From Silurus meridionalis (taxonomy: Eukaryota; Chordata; Actinopteri; Siluriformes; Siluridae): a stretch of DNA of 64,000 bases. The stretch covers positions 6,493,792 through 6,557,791 of the forward strand of contig NC_060909.1 of the NCBI RefSeq assembly GCF_014805685.1, given 5' to 3'. The translations under genes were made by a program, and so were the position numbers. Each line of letters opens with the position of its first letter. Position 1 is the first letter of the stretch. The notes under the pieces were generated by a model. The model did not search any database and was not told the origin of the DNA. It saw only the letters and a list, made by a program, of their open reading frames with translations. Shown here in pieces: positions 10,801 through 23,322 of the stretch.

Positions 10801-12951
10801 GGTGTGGTTTAAAGAGAGTTGGAACTGACAAAAGGGTGCGTTACGGAAACCGAACAGACAACATTGATTCATTAACAATGTTTTGCTGTGAATTTACCAG
10901 TCATTTAAACCGGAAAATCTTTTCATTTAAGCTTTAAGTTGGATTCAGTCAGCACTGCTTAATTACATATATTGTAAAACCACTTCATCTGTATTGTTGA
11001 TTAGAAAGCAGACTATGTACATGCATGAAATAAGCCAAATGATAGAGAACAGCCAAGAAAGCAAAGGTTCGTTAAAGAAAAAAAGGCCACCTTGAAGCAC
11101 AGTAAAAAAATAATAATAATAACAATAATATTTGTGCTTAGTAATTAAGCTGATTCTTGGATGACTGATGGTATATTTGTATTATTCTTGTTTGAAGAAC
11201 AAATAATGCAGCAATTGTCATATTGCCAGTTTCAGATTGCAGCAATGATGCCAGAATCAATGATTACAACTAAAGTTATAGAAGCTGATCTGTTTAAACA
11301 TTGATTAAGGACTAAATTATACAAAATATAGGTGAAATCTTCAATCAGCTATATGGCATTGTGTGTCTTGTAGAAACCATTAATCAAGGTGAAAATAGAG
11401 TAACATGTTGATGTTTTAAATAAATATATATATATACAAAATATTATTTAGACACCCTAAAGCAATCATGCTAATTAAAGATTAAATATGCAGGGTGGAT
11501 TTTTCCTTAACAGGTCATGTACACAGTAGCAAAAATAACCAAATAAAGCTTTTACCTGTTCTCAGTGTCAGTGTTATAGTGTGGAGGGAACCCAAGCCTT
11601 AGCAGAAGAAAGGAAGTAAGAGAAGCATTTAGCTATAAGCGGTTAGTAGCACTTACACATTGCACTGCAAAACCAATTTGCGGCACAAGAAATCTTCTTT
11701 TTAACATTGTTTATTGTACACACTATGTATGGACAAAAGTTTGTGGACACCTGAGCATAAGATACGTATGCGCTTTTTGAACATTTCATTCCACATTTAG
11801 TCTCCATTTGCTGTCATAATAACCTAATACCTCTTCTGGGAAGATGTTCCACTAGATTTTGGAGTGTGTTTGAGGAGATTTGTGCTCACATGGGTGTTAG
11901 TAAAGTCAGGTACTGAAGTAGGGTGAGGAGGCCTGCGGTGCAGTATGAACTGATCTCTATAGCAGTCCAAACAAGATCTTTCACTCCAGTCTATGTAAAC
12001 CATATCTTCATGGAGGTTTCTTTGTGTACAAAGGCACTGATATGTTGGCTCTTCTAGCTCAAATCAGAGGAAAATGTAAAGCTACTGCATCCAAAGATGG
12101 TTGTATACCTCCAACTATATGGTAAAAGTTTGAAAGAACCACATATGGATGAGCCAGTCATTCCCAATACTTTTTTCCCCATATAGTGTATATTTTAAAA
12201 TAACCACTATAGATTTATGTGAACTGTGTTTTTGTTACTGGTATTGTGTTGCAAGGAATCTGGATAATGGAAAGTATGTTATTTTTATTTCCTTTGGTAT
12301 GTCAGATTTTCAACTGTATGTCAAGTGTCACAAATTAAACAGACTCATAACTTTTACTGAGGTCAAATATCATAGCATTGATCATATTGGATGCCCTTGT
12401 TATTACCTGGAGTAACAGGCCATGGCAGTGGAAATCACAGAGTTGAAAACCGCCACAGGAACATAATATATATGAAAGGTACTGTTCACCCATGTGTCTG
12501 GCATAACATATTCAGAGTAGGCAAGAGCTGAACCTAAACACAGACAGAAAGACTCACTGTTAAAGGCATAGAATTTACATTTCGTATTTACCATAGAGGA
12601 CATTCCTTTTATAAAAGAAATCCAAAGCTTGACTTTTTATCATGGCAGTGATTGTACTGTACACGCATTCATGTGTCAGTATGAGTGTCTGTATGCTTCA
12701 GCCATACCCAAGCTATATAGACTGAGTGCTCCATAATCAAAGAAGTAGCAGATATGGCGGGAACGTGTGGACATTGTGCTGAATGTGTGAGCACAGCTGG
12801 ATGCCAGCGGGTACATGCAACAGGAAAACAGGAAGATCAACAGCGGCCATGTGTATGCATCGGTCCAAACATACTGCATAAAGACCACTGACAAGAGCGT
12901 GTACAGAAAATACCTGAGAAAGATGAAAAGAAAGAGAGAGAGAGAGAGAGT

Positions 12952-13001
<50 letters not shown>

Positions 13002-15099
13002 GAGTATTTGTTACTCCAAAAGTATTGGAATGTAAATACAAATTTTGTTTTTGCTAAGCATTAAGGGCATATGAGTTGGAAATTAAAAGATAGATACAAG
13101 ACAATAGATCAGAATGTCAGCTTTCATTTTCTGACATATAAGCAGATGGTTTAAACTACTCAAAACATGGCACCCTTTTGTGACAGATCACTTAATAATT
13201 ACATGAGTGAAATTATAGTATCGTCTTAAAAAGTAATTTAGTCATTTATGTAGTCCAGGTGTAAGTATGGACAATTGTGTAAGGGAATGTTAAAAAGAAA
13301 GCACAATCCACATTCTTCCTTATACATAGGCTTGTGATGAGAGTAATGCTGTCATCCCCAACCAGTGAGAATGGACAAATTTCATTATAATTCTCACAAC
13401 CACAGGGTAAATAAATCAAACAAAAAGATTATATAAATTATATTTCATGTAAACTCCTACTGTTGCCTGAGTGATCTATAAAGTAGATTGTCTGTTTTTG
13501 TGCTCTTGAGTTTTTATTTGTAGTTTGTAACAAAATAATGTTTCACATCTCTGGTTTAACAGTTACAAATAATCCTTTACAATAACCCAAGCATGCAGCA
13601 ACTGCCATAATATTTAACTCTGAAAAAAAATTCAGCTTTGCATTAGTCACACATTGAAAGATGAAAATTATGTCTGAGACAATGCTTGAGATCATCACAG
13701 GAATGAGAGAAGTGATGGGGCCGATATAGGAACCATGGTAGTGTTTCCGTATCAGTTAGCACAGTGTACAGTGTTAATAATCTGCCACAGAAAAAGCCAG
13801 AGAAAAGCTTAACAATTAAGAGATTGTGTTTTATAAAACACTTTAACATGCCTAGACATGTTAGTGATGAATTGGTTATTATGAGACACAAGCACACACA
13901 GAAATCAGAGCTGTCTAATCAGCCTTGTATGATTGCACGAACAGGATTGTGTTTGCATGTTGCTATAGGTAAAGTCTATAAAGTCTGAAGTTACACAAGA
14001 GAGCTGGGAGAAGAGCATTGTGAAAGGGAAATGTTTGGAAGGGCAAACACAATCAGCCTGGAGCAAGTCTACATTTAACAAACGCTCCTGACGACAATGT
14101 GTCAATGAATAATTTGTTTTAAACTACTTCTGGTGGATTGAAAGAATCCAGGCATGAAAGTGGCCATGTGTCTGAAGGTTATTCACACATTTCTTTTTTT
14201 TTTTTTAACAGAGTGTGTTTTTGCAAGTAAATACTGACCTTACAGACCCAACACACAGACACATACAGCATATTGATATCATTATCAATAATACATTTTT
14301 GTATTAATGGTTTTGTATTATTATATTTTAATTATGTAGCTAGTCTGGGTGACTCAGTATTATTTCAGTTTTAAATAATACTCCATAATAATAATAACAT
14401 TATTATATTATCCATCATTATTATAGATAGAAAGTAACAATTCTTTTGTCCTTCTTTTTTTTTAAATAATTTTTAAAATCTGTAATTTTACTTAAGTGTG
14501 TTTTGTTTGAAGCATTGTGCTTAATTTAAAATCACATTCTTATTACTGAGTAAAAAAATATATAAAAAAATTAGTTCGATTTTATGTTAGATTTATCAAT
14601 TAGATTTTATGTAAATCAAAGGGTGGTGTTAAGCATCATGATTCGTCCTCACGGCAGTCAATTGAAGAGGGGAGTTGATGTCACTCCAAAAAGTGACTCA
14701 TGGCTGCTGTGGTTAACTTGTACAGGTGTGAATATGGCTAACCAGCATCAGCTGGCAAATGTCAAACAATCACTGCTAATTAAAAATGTGTATACTGTTA
14801 GTGGCTGACAGATGCTGTGAATATACACAAAATCCTAAATCAAAATTCATGTCACCCATTAAAAAAATGTTCAATAACGTGAATGTTTGACATTCTCCAG
14901 CAATTCTCTAACAACTGCTCAATGACCTCTGCTATTTTATCTAGTTACAGTGCATTAAAGTATTCAGACCCACTTTATTTCTTGTTGCTAATACCACAGT
15001 TGGGTAAAAATTTTTTTTTTTGCAATCTACACTTAATACCCTATAATTGACAAAGTGAAAACATAATTTTTGGAATGGCTGTAAATTTTGCAAAAAAAA

Positions 15100-15159
<60 letters not shown>

Positions 15160-18100
15160 AATATCACGTACATATATGTAAAATTTCTGTAACTTAAAAA
15201 ATAAGTCCTATTGATAGTGTGGATATATAAAAAACAATGCTTGGGATATGCTACGTCCTCTTTCTTTTTCATATTAAACATGCGATATATAAACACAGTC
15301 TTACGCCATTTCTTGATGTCGTTACAAGCTTTAATCTAATGATTATTGTTCATGGACACGAATTTCCCTCTTTTTTCACTTAGCACCTTAGAACCTCTGT
15401 CTGGTTCCATCTACATTTTTATTAGAGAATAAGGCAGAAAATATACGGTTAAGGTTAGGTTAAGGGTTAGGGTTATACTTATAATAAATGTGTGTGTCTC
15501 TAATTATTGCAGTCTCCTAAATTAACCAGGAGAATATATTTACTGCATTTTGACTGGAATGGTTTATAATAGCGAGTAGCTTACAGAATATAAAGCAATA
15601 AAAACAAGAATAAAATCTCCTGCTTAAATGTTGAGTAATAGTGCTTGAAGATTAAAAAATCAATAACAAAGGGAAAAAAACAGTACAGCATCTGTGGTAT
15701 CCAGTGGCAGAAAGAACTCTTTAGCTGAGCCAAAAAGACCTCCTATTGAAATACATTACATAGAAAGTCGTCCTCAGTGACACAAATTAAGAGGGAATTT
15801 CTAGTCTATGATCACAAATAAATATATTACATTTCTTGACCATATCACGAAATGCAGTAACACTGGGCTGGATGTACAGCTTAATAAACTTTTCAGAAAG
15901 TTTTTCAGAACAACTTATGTATTATAGTTAATGTTTCCCCATTGAAGTTTTTACTGTGATGTGTGTTAATAGCAATTAAATAATATGTAGTATTCTGTGG
16001 TTCACTGGATACTAATTTTCCATACTACTACTGTAATTAAACTACAACATAATAATTACATTTGAAAGTTTTCTGTTCATTACAAACTGTTATTATTTGA
16101 ATTTATTCTATGCTTCTTTGAAATAATTTGTGAGACAAATACAGTGTGGTTTATATCAAAACCTCTGTAAGCAATGATAGACATCATTAAATAAATACCA
16201 AAATATCATTGCATCTGACATTGTCCAATCCGTACACTGAAATGTTATTAGGTAGGCTGTTTTTGACTAATGTCAATAAATATTGTACAATTTTGGACTA
16301 TTCCAGATGGTTAAGGGATGATGTATAACAATCAAAGTGATTTCTTGGTCATGGTTCCTAAATGATAGTCCTATATTGCACTATGAGAGGGGTTCAAAGA
16401 CAGCCAGTGTCATGGTCTTGCGACCAAAGATAGACTGTGTCAGAAATTCCACAACTTGTTTCTATTGACTAGCTGATAAAAATGCAATATAATTGCATCA
16501 TAGCCTGTCATAACCATCAATAGGTGTCATTACTGTAATTCTACATACATCAAAACGAGGTTTATTGGAGCCACAGCGTGAATAATAATAATCTTATAAA
16601 ATTTGTTGAAATCACAGTCTGTAGAAGACAAATAACACAGCTAAAACATCACCTGTAAGAGATTGTCATCACTCCCAGGTCTATTACGCTATTACACCAT
16701 GAGTCAGGTTATCTAGCAGGCTAATATCGTCTTTTAAACTAAGCTAAGATAGGCTAGGCTACTAAATTGTGTAAACTGTTATTCCAGATCACTAGCAAGC
16801 TCTGCAATATTAGAGTACATACTAAATAGATCAAATATTAATGCATAAACAACTAACAATTAGTAGGGGAAGTAAAACTCTCAACATGCTGAAAGATCCA
16901 GGTTGGTTTGACCAGCTACCACCTACCAAAACACTAAGCTAATTAAACAAGTAGAACGCCTTTGCTTTCATTTCCAGCGTCCATCTTATTATTAATACAT
17001 TTTTTTTGTTCAGTATTCTACTTTACTTTCCTGAGATTTTCTACCAAAAAACCTAAAATAATTCTGTCTGTATTGTGACTTTGGGTAACTCAAAAACTGG
17101 TTCGGTTTCCAAACACTTACTGGTGTACCAGTTTGACTAGCTTGGTCTGGATAGCTGCCAAAACAGAGACCTATCTGATCAAACTGGTAAACATCTTTAG
17201 ACTTTTCTTTACAGCTAATCAACTAGCATTTTGCTAACTATAACTTATTTTAAATAATATTATCTAGTAGGTTTGATAACAAGCTAACTATTATGTTGTG
17301 TGATAGCTTAGTTTGCTATTTCAATTTAGAAGCAAATGGTGTTCCATTGTATTTGTAAACACTGACAATAAATACATGTTTATTTTCTGAGTAAGTATCT
17401 AAAAATGCACATTTTCACTTTATTTTACTGCACAATCTTTATAAATATTAATTTCTTAAATGGAGGTCTTTGTGTAATGATTGTGAAAAATGGCACATAC
17501 AAGGTAAACAGGTGATGTGATCTTATAGGAGTGTCTTGCTTGGAACTGAGAATGTTTTCATATTTTAATTAACTTGTTTCTAAAGCAGAGGTAATAAATA
17601 TGAAGAAGTAAACAGAATAGTGCTCGATAATTATATATGATTAATCAGGTTAATGTTTTAACACGATATTCAAATGTTCTAACTAAGATTTATATATTTA
17701 TTTATATATAGATTTTAAAACAAATGTGTCGCTGTATGTTGAAATTGATATGATACTGAAATATACGGCATAATTCTGATACTGTACAGCCATGTATATT
17801 TAATTGCACTACATAAACAGACAAAACTATTTTACATGAACTAGTATGAATTTCAAGTTAAGGGCGTGTTTTCTTGGACTTTCTAAGGTTAAGAATTGCA
17901 AATTGCTACTTTAAATCGAATGCATCATTTGCTCAAACAATTACTAGTACTGTCCCATATAACAAGAAGAACAAACCAAGGGAAAGCAAATATTAATGTG
18001 GTGGTATTACATAGTGCAAAAATACTAAAGTCCTGCTACTGTTTTTGCCCTTTCACTATTTTTTTAAGTCTGTACCAATAAAATAAATAAATAAATAAAT

Positions 18101-18215
18101 AAACAAACAAATAAATAAATTGCATCATTTTTCTGTTGTGTTATGTATTGCCCTGCTTTTGCTTCACTATATGCTTACACTAAACCTCCATACAAGATCA
18201 GATATATTAACAATA

Positions 18216-18284
<69 letters not shown>

Positions 18285-21200
18285 TAATGGCCAAGAAATC
18301 AATAATTCCAAAATGCCTTCCTACCACAAAACCCTGGCACACAACAGGAAAGTAAAACTGCCTGGGCCATTTTAGAGCTTTATTATTCCCAGAGCCCTGA
18401 AGGATGAGATGTGATAGAAGCCGCTGGCACTCATGACATGTTTACTACTGGTGGAAGACCTGGGGGAATGTAATGCTAGGAGCCCATTAGTAGACACAGG
18501 AGAAGTGTGCAATGTCTCCAGGAGGGCTTAGACTCTCTGGAAACTCTCAGGAGAAATGAGTTTCTACTCACTATCTATTCACTATCAATTTAAACTCAGA
18601 CACTAGTCACCAAACATGACAAACTGTCACTCGTGCTGATTCTAAGTTTGTGGAATTAAAAGGCATGTGTTGCAAAATAAATGTCTGGTTTATAAAAGTT
18701 AATGAATTATATACTTTTGTGGATTGTATATTTAGTAAAGAGAGCATGTGTTTGCATGTGTGTTTGTATGTTCTTGTGTTTGTGTGTGTGTGAGAGTGTG
18801 TGTTTAGCCTTTTACCAGGTAGGTAAGAAGTGTGTCCAAACATTGAGAGTCTCATTGGTGAGCTGGAACAGGCTAAGGATGCAGTCGGTAGCAGAACTCC
18901 GAGGATGACGATACCCAGAAATAATAGAGTCCTCCTGGAAGGCCTGCAAAGCACACACGCTTCCCTTAAAATCACAGCAACCATCACAGAACATTTTATA
19001 TTTATACCCTTTTTTGTTTCAAATATAAATTTAGGTTTGATATGCAAACCCAATACATGTGTAATGGGATTTAATTTTACAGACAAATCTTCATTAAAGC
19101 ATTTGGTCAGATGGAAAATGGTCAAATTTGTAGTTCTAATGTTTTTCTATACAGTCTCACTGAACACTTTTCTAGGAACGCTAACATACTAATTCTAAGT
19201 GAAACAATAATTTATTCCCAAAACATAGATTCTTGGAATGGATTCCACAATATGTTAGAAACATTTCAACAAACAAACTTTAAGGCTCTGGTGCATGTCG
19301 ACATGTTTGCATCACACAGTTTCTGCGGAATTTTTTCAGGTGCATGTTCATGCTGGGCATCTTCTATCTTACACACTCCAAAGGTGTTCTATAGAATTTA
19401 TAACCAATGACTGGGAAGAATGCTGAAGAGCTCATGGCCATATCCTGAAACCAGGTTGAGACACTACGTTTGTTTTGTGATTTAGCGCACGATCATGCTT
19501 TAGGTAGCCATTAGAAGATAGTAAATTGTGGTTATATAAGCATTTACTAATATGTAAACTAAATGTTACTTTATTATGAACTAATAATGAGATAAGGCAT
19601 ATACTAATCAAGAACTAACTTTAACTATACCATGAATTACATGGATTCATGTGTAAACAACGGCTAATTTAAATACATGTAGTACATGTTTTTAATTAAT
19701 GTATTAAATAAGCACTTAAGGTAAAGCTAAATTATTAATTATTAAAAGTGCACTATTTAAAATACATGACAACACCATTGTTTGGTGCTGAATTATTCTC
19801 CTCATGAAACCCACAAGGGCACAATAATAAACATCTGTTTTCACCTGATTATTCATACCTTTCTCATCAAATCTACCCACTGTGAGTGGTTACAGTGGCC
19901 TGGGCTCCAAGGCACTGCTGCATTGTTCTCATGGGTGAAGTACCACACTAACTTGATCAGTACTGACACAATAAACCAAACCACAGAATTTGCCACAGTA
20001 AAGCAGGAGAAAACCATCATCTGTAGGCAAAAGCTGATTTGTAGTTTGGAAAGTAACGTCTGCTTCATAAATACGTTAGTGATTGACTGAAGATAATTGA
20101 ATGAACAGTTCGTCATTATTCGTCGAAAAACTTCATAACATGCTTTTGTAAAGAAAATTGTCTGTTGTTTGTGTTTATTCTGCAGCAAGATAAAACACAG
20201 CACCAAGATATACCGACTCGCAACTTTAATCTTTCTATTATTACAGTTCAATCACCGTTTCTGCCACAGACAAATAAATATGACACAACATATGCACTCA
20301 ATCAGAAATTTCAATTATTACAGGCTATAAACTATCACACTCAGATCTTGAGAGATCTTTCAGTGAGTGCTTTATTATGATGGTAGGATCAATTGGCATG
20401 TAAAAGCATTAAGCATATAGCTAAAGGATTAACTGTAACATGTAAATGTGTGCCCTGCATGCCTCATTAAAGTAATAAATACTTGGGTTTTTTTTTTTTG
20501 GTTAGATTCGATTAGTTGTGGAATGTTCCAGTAACATACAGTATGTATTTTTTTTCCCAAATCAGTCAATGTTTAACAAAAACCATTTAACAATTAACTT
20601 CAATCAATCATCTATATTCCTTGGTAAGAATTTTTAAATCAATTTCATTTCAGAATTCTTTCAGGTACTAAAACGGCAAAATATATACGATGTCCAGAAA
20701 CACCTGACAGGAATGTGTTCCATTAGAAGACACACCACCTAAATGTTTAGGAGCATCTTGCACACAAAAAATATTTCATTATTTACGAGGAACTAATTTT
20801 ACAGTATAATTTGTATTGTAATATTCTGAATGATGTCTGATTAAATTAAATTCATTTTAATTAATACATTGATTTTTGATTTGAATATTTTGATTTTATA
20901 TTTTCTTAACAGGGTAAAATGTTCGAATCTGTTGAAAAATAGCTTAAAATTGAAGCCCAGGCAAATAAATTATTGTTACAACTTTGTATTTCTTATAAAT
21001 TTCATACATTTTTTGAGGATCCATGGACACCCATGGAAGCCCGATTTCCTATGTGAAGGGGCACAACTGTATACCCTATGACCTGGACCAGACACATTTT
21101 AACTCCCACCTTTTTTATGCCCATGCTACAGTGACCTGCGATTTCCCTGAGTTAATGTTGAACATTTTAGTGTATCTGAAATCATCCCCATTCTCAGGGC

Positions 21201-21453
21201 TATGTTTAAACAATCACTCACATCTGAACCGAGGTTTATTTTGTTCTGCTTGGAAAAATACACTATAGCATTTGTCTACTGAAGGTCATGCAGATTATTT
21301 AATACCATGTTCAAAGATTTCAATGCCAAAATGAAATCTAATATCTTGTTCGTTTCCAGGAAAGAATTGTAGTGGAAATAGATAAATGAAAGGACTTACT
21401 TTAGGTACTTGGTGTACACTGAAGACAGGAGGCAGTTTGACTACACTCAACAT
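7542..21453 (-). CDS. paqr5: paqr5: membrane progestin receptor gamma (PAQR family), 7 coding exons
   Basis: Joining 21453-21400, 18943-18816, 12913-12708, 12533-12407, 10772-10676, 9172-9028 and 7804-7542 gives 1020 nt, or 339 residues plus TGA; the human protein is about 330. All introns are GT-AG and the phases agree. PAQR motifs are in order: GYRHP at residues 28-32 and NETLNVWTH at 48-56; SSCAHTF at 99-105 and ICYFFDYGA at 115-123; HLPERLAPGRFD then GHSHQLFHVC at about 239-262. Putative zinc ligands by analogy with adiponectin receptors are His103, His256 and His260, with Asp120 nearby; all are present. The protein is multipass, with a last membrane segment near 300-325 and a basic C-tail (KATRKRSSAAKKN). 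The family acts as membrane progestin receptors in rapid steroid signalling; ligand and G-protein coupling are family knowledge, not visible here. glce lies upstream on the same strand, as in human. Which of the two teleost ohnologues this is cannot be decided. Confidence 0.95.
9028..9172 (-). CDS. paqr5: paqr5 coding exon 6
   Basis: 145 nt, acceptor TTATCTAG, donor GTAAGC. Encodes IFLCVGEGCTANEA, a hydrophobic segment FLAFLTGFLFA and the hallmark HLPERLAPGRFDLIG (residues 205-253). Confidence 0.95.
9766..9909 (-). mobile_element. tRNA-derived SINE (copy 1) in paqr5 intron 5
   Basis: The reverse complement begins with an A-box-like TAGTGGTTAAGGTG and a B-box-like GCGAGTTCAAATCC, followed by CTCTGGATAAGGGTG and CCAAATGC. 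Related copies are at 28771, 30061 and 59136. Lies between coding exons 5 and 6 region and the terminal exons of paqr5 (9173-10675 intron). Confidence 0.7.
10676..10772 (-). CDS. paqr5: paqr5 coding exon 5
   Basis: 97 nt, acceptor TGCCCAG, donor GTGAGT. Encodes the completion of Arg172 and then FAECKRPRFGKVLRILAFSY and PYLFDNIPLFYR, ending in phase 0 at residue 204. The basic loop RPRFGKVLR and the YPYLFDNIPLFYR segment match PAQR5 proteins. Confidence 0.94.
11721..12188 (-). mobile_element. Tc1/mariner-type remnant in paqr5 intron 4
   Basis: Ends CACTATGTATGGACAAAAG and, reversed, CACTATATGG with a flanking TA on the right. The interior read on the minus strand resembles the 3' part of a Tc1 transposase gene (text such as 'aggcctcctcaccctac' and 'atccaaaatctagtggaaca' when reversed), heavily decayed. 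It lies between exons 4 and 5. Confidence 0.6.
12407..12533 (-). CDS. paqr5: paqr5 coding exon 4
   Basis: 127 nt, acceptor TGTTTAG, donor GTAATA. Encodes residues 130-172, SALAYSEYVMPDTW through STAMACYS: one membrane segment and the following loop. The human counterpart reads SAIAYSAYTFPD and STGLSCYSR. Confidence 0.94.
12708..12913 (-). CDS. paqr5: paqr5 coding exon 3 (PAQR motif B)
   Basis: 206 nt encoding residues 61-130: YFLYTLLSVVF, then TWPLLIFLFSCCMYPL, SSCAHTF and YFFDYGALSLYSLG. Contains the putative metal ligand His103 and Asp120. The acceptor is TTTCTCAG. A long CT microsatellite (12934-12998 on the + strand) lies just upstream, so it overlaps the usual polypyrimidine and branch-point zone. 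Confidence 0.95.
12934..12998. repeat. (GA)n microsatellite beside paqr5 exon 3 acceptor
   Basis: GA units with one TGACA interruption near 12949. On the transcribed strand it is (CT)n, starting about 20 nt upstream of exon 3. Confidence 0.95.
14945..15105. repeat. Teleost Tc1-type terminal repeat fragment
   Basis: Contains 'aaagtattcagacccact', 'caatctacacttaatacc' and 'gacaaagtgaaaaca', the familiar end sequence of a dispersed teleost element. The adjacent A-rich end leads into the AAAG repeat. Confidence 0.5.
15101..15161. repeat. (GAAA)n microsatellite
   Basis: About 15 AAAG units with no interruption seen. Confidence 0.95.
18213..18282. repeat. (TA)n microsatellite
   Basis: About 30 or more TA units following a mixed AT stretch, in paqr5 intron 2. 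Confidence 0.95.
18816..18943 (-). CDS. paqr5: paqr5 coding exon 2 (PAQR motif A)
   Basis: 128 nt. The acceptor is TTTGCAG before GCC and the donor is GTAAAA within the TGG codon of residue 61. Encodes residues 19-61, including the highly conserved GYRHPRSSATDCILSLF and NETLNVWTH motifs. Confidence 0.95.
18944..21399 (-). other. paqr5 intron 1 (2.5 kb)
   Basis: Non-coding apart from the candidate 162-nt exon at 19859-20020. No recognisable transposon copy seen. Confidence 0.7.
19859..20020 (-). other. Candidate unannotated 162-nt exon in paqr5 intron 1
   Basis: On the minus strand, CTTTTGCCTACAG precedes ATGATGG, and the segment ends GAGAAAG before GTATGA. It is exactly 54 codons with no stop. 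paqr5 exons 1 and 2 meet in phase 0, so inclusion would keep the frame. The predicted peptide begins MMVFSCFTVANSVVWFIVSV, a membrane-type segment, and ends NHSQWVDLMRK. It could be a cassette exon, an alternative first coding exon (the second ATG has A at -3 and G at +4), a repeat fragment or chance. I do not recognise the peptide. Confidence 0.3.
21400..21453 (-). CDS. paqr5: paqr5 coding exon 1 (start codon)
   Basis: Encodes MLSVVKLPPVFSVHQVPK, matching the human N-terminus pattern MLSLKLPRLFSIDQIPQ. The ATG is at 21453-21451 with A at -3. The donor after AAA is GTAAGT and the phase is 0. A plausible acceptor-like CTCAG lies about 45 nt upstream on the minus strand (near 21499), so the 5' UTR may begin in another exon. 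A TTAAAAG motif beneath a CACCC-type stretch near 21552-21566 is the only TATA-like signal noticed and is weak evidence. Confidence 0.9.
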
Positions 21454-22394
21454 GTTCTACAGGTTTCTGGCTGCTGGTGCCACCGCCACAGGTTACTGAG
21501 TTTAAGTGTAGAAAAAGACCAAGGTCTGGAAGACCAAGTTCAGCCTGGCCTGCCTTTTAACCCCACCCATTCTTAAAGCACACACCTTCTCGCACACATT
21601 CAGCCATTCAGGAAACTATCTTGTAATCCGAATTGGCAATCTAAAGATGCCTAATTAGCCCACACACACCACACACCACACACACACTCAAAAATATATG
21701 ACTGCTTAGACTAATGCTGGGTAATATGACATTGGAAAATGACTGCAAGGATGCATTGTCTTGTCCTGTCTAATACTCACAAGTCTGTACTAAAAATAAT
21801 AAAAATGATCTACATTTTTGACTTATCAAAGTTTTTAAGTGCATTAAACGTAAGTAGCCGATTTTTACAAAGATAGATTGCTTTACTTTCCCTCATTGTA
21901 CTTGTTTAGGTATTCAATAACAGTTGCAAAATTCAACTAAATATAAGCACATAATTTTTATTCTACAATATTATAATAATGTCACAGAACAGATGGAGTT
22001 TCTTTACTCTCATGGGGGCAGGAGCAGGTTTTAGATGAGGGAGTGGGATGAAACTCATAGGACAATAAAACATCACGTTCATTAACATGAGAATGTACAG
22101 AGAATGCGCTTGTGTGGAGCACTTCTGTGTTTCTGTTATTGGTTTTCAGGAGCTGCTTTCTCCTAGTCAAGGACACTGTGCTTTCAAAATCTTATAAAAT
22201 ATCGTAACCTTTGCTATAAATGAGGGACAGTAAATCGTTAAGGCTTTCAAAACATTTTTCAAATATGATGTTATTTTTGTGGATTCTGGTGGATCTCTTT
22301 TACCCATTTTAATATGTATTGTGAAAATGTGCTCAGTTTTCTTCTATGTTCATCTTTATCTTAGTCTGGATTCAGAACCTACATCATCCTTTGA

Positions 22395-22505
22395 CACCTA
22401 TGTGCACCCGCTCTCTAACACACACCTAGGGGCAAGTTAGAGTACCACTTACAGGTGCAAGTCTTTGGGAGGTGGAATGAAACCAGAACACCTAGAGAAA
22501 TCATA
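22395..22505 (+). repeat. Decayed teleost interspersed repeat
   Basis: 'caagttagagtaccacttacaggtgcaagtctttgggagg' style text (quoted here as one motif family: 'gtctttgggaggtggaatga') matches a repeat very common in fish genomes. Class uncertain. Confidence 0.45.
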
Positions 22506-22786
22506 TTTGGCCACTCCTACTTTACAAACATGATACACTTTCTCACTTTGGCCTAAATAGTTGTAACTGCAAAAACACTGGCAGCTTTCTTACAACAAAC
22601 CTGAAAAGTTATTTTTTCCTTCTCAAGTTCACCTGGTCTTCATGCTCCCTCAGCTGACCTGGCCGTTTAAAGGGCTGTGGCCTTATCAGTTTCACTCAGC
22701 CCACAGAGAGTGATGTAAGAATAGAGGGTGTGAATGAAGAAAATGAATGACAGTTGAAAAGTAAACAAATCATTTACTTTTCTAGC

Positions 22787-22789
22787 GAC

Positions 22790-22853
<64 letters not shown>

Positions 22854-22854
22854 G
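22787..22854. repeat. (TC)n(AC)n compound microsatellite
   Basis: About 20 TC units joined directly to about 12 AC units. Confidence 0.95.
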
Positions 22855-23279
22855 TTCGTGCGGCACGTGCTTTCTGTGCTGATTCAAACACTGGGAATGC
22901 AACACATGGGTCATGTTACTGTAGAGATGTGTTATCTATATATTCATGCAAGCAAACCAGAAGAACGTATAATACATAAAATCTTCCATTGGCTGATTTT
23001 TTGTTTGTTTGTTTGTGTATCCTGAAAGACAACACATACTGTACATTGGGATAAATGTAAAATGTGTGCCAAAATGATTGAAGTAAAAGGGCACAGAGTA
23101 GTGTGTCATATAACCGGAGTGCTTTTATTTATAATTACAATATTAAATTAGGGTGATAAGTGGAGCCTCAATGAACATCGGAGGGCATGTTTAATCATGC
23201 ATAGCAATTACTTTTTACATTACATTCATTCCTGTATTTTTTTTAATGATTAGGAAATATGGTCGGGCCTAAAAACCTA

Positions 23280-23280
<1 letters not shown>

Positions 23281-23314
<34 letters not shown>
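23281..23314. repeat. (AT)n microsatellite
   Basis: About 15 AT units after AAAC. Confidence 0.9.

Positions 23315-23322
<8 letters not shown>

Larger units (their letters stand above)
12914..18815 (-). other. paqr5 intron 2 (5.9 kb)
   Basis: Non-coding. Holds the (CT)n tract, a Tc1-type end fragment with an AAAG microsatellite (14945-15163), a telomere-like GGTTAG stretch (about 15447-15475), an AAAT run (about 18077-18120) and a long TA run (18213-18282). A less repetitive block near 14630-14800 with an AP-1-like TGACTCA is a candidate regulatory element only. Confidence 0.8.

Noticed and set aside
18607..19125. 172-codon minus-strand frame as a separate gene
   Set aside because: Overlaps paqr5 exon 2 and adjacent intron in another frame, and includes a microsatellite-derived THTHTNTRT stretch.
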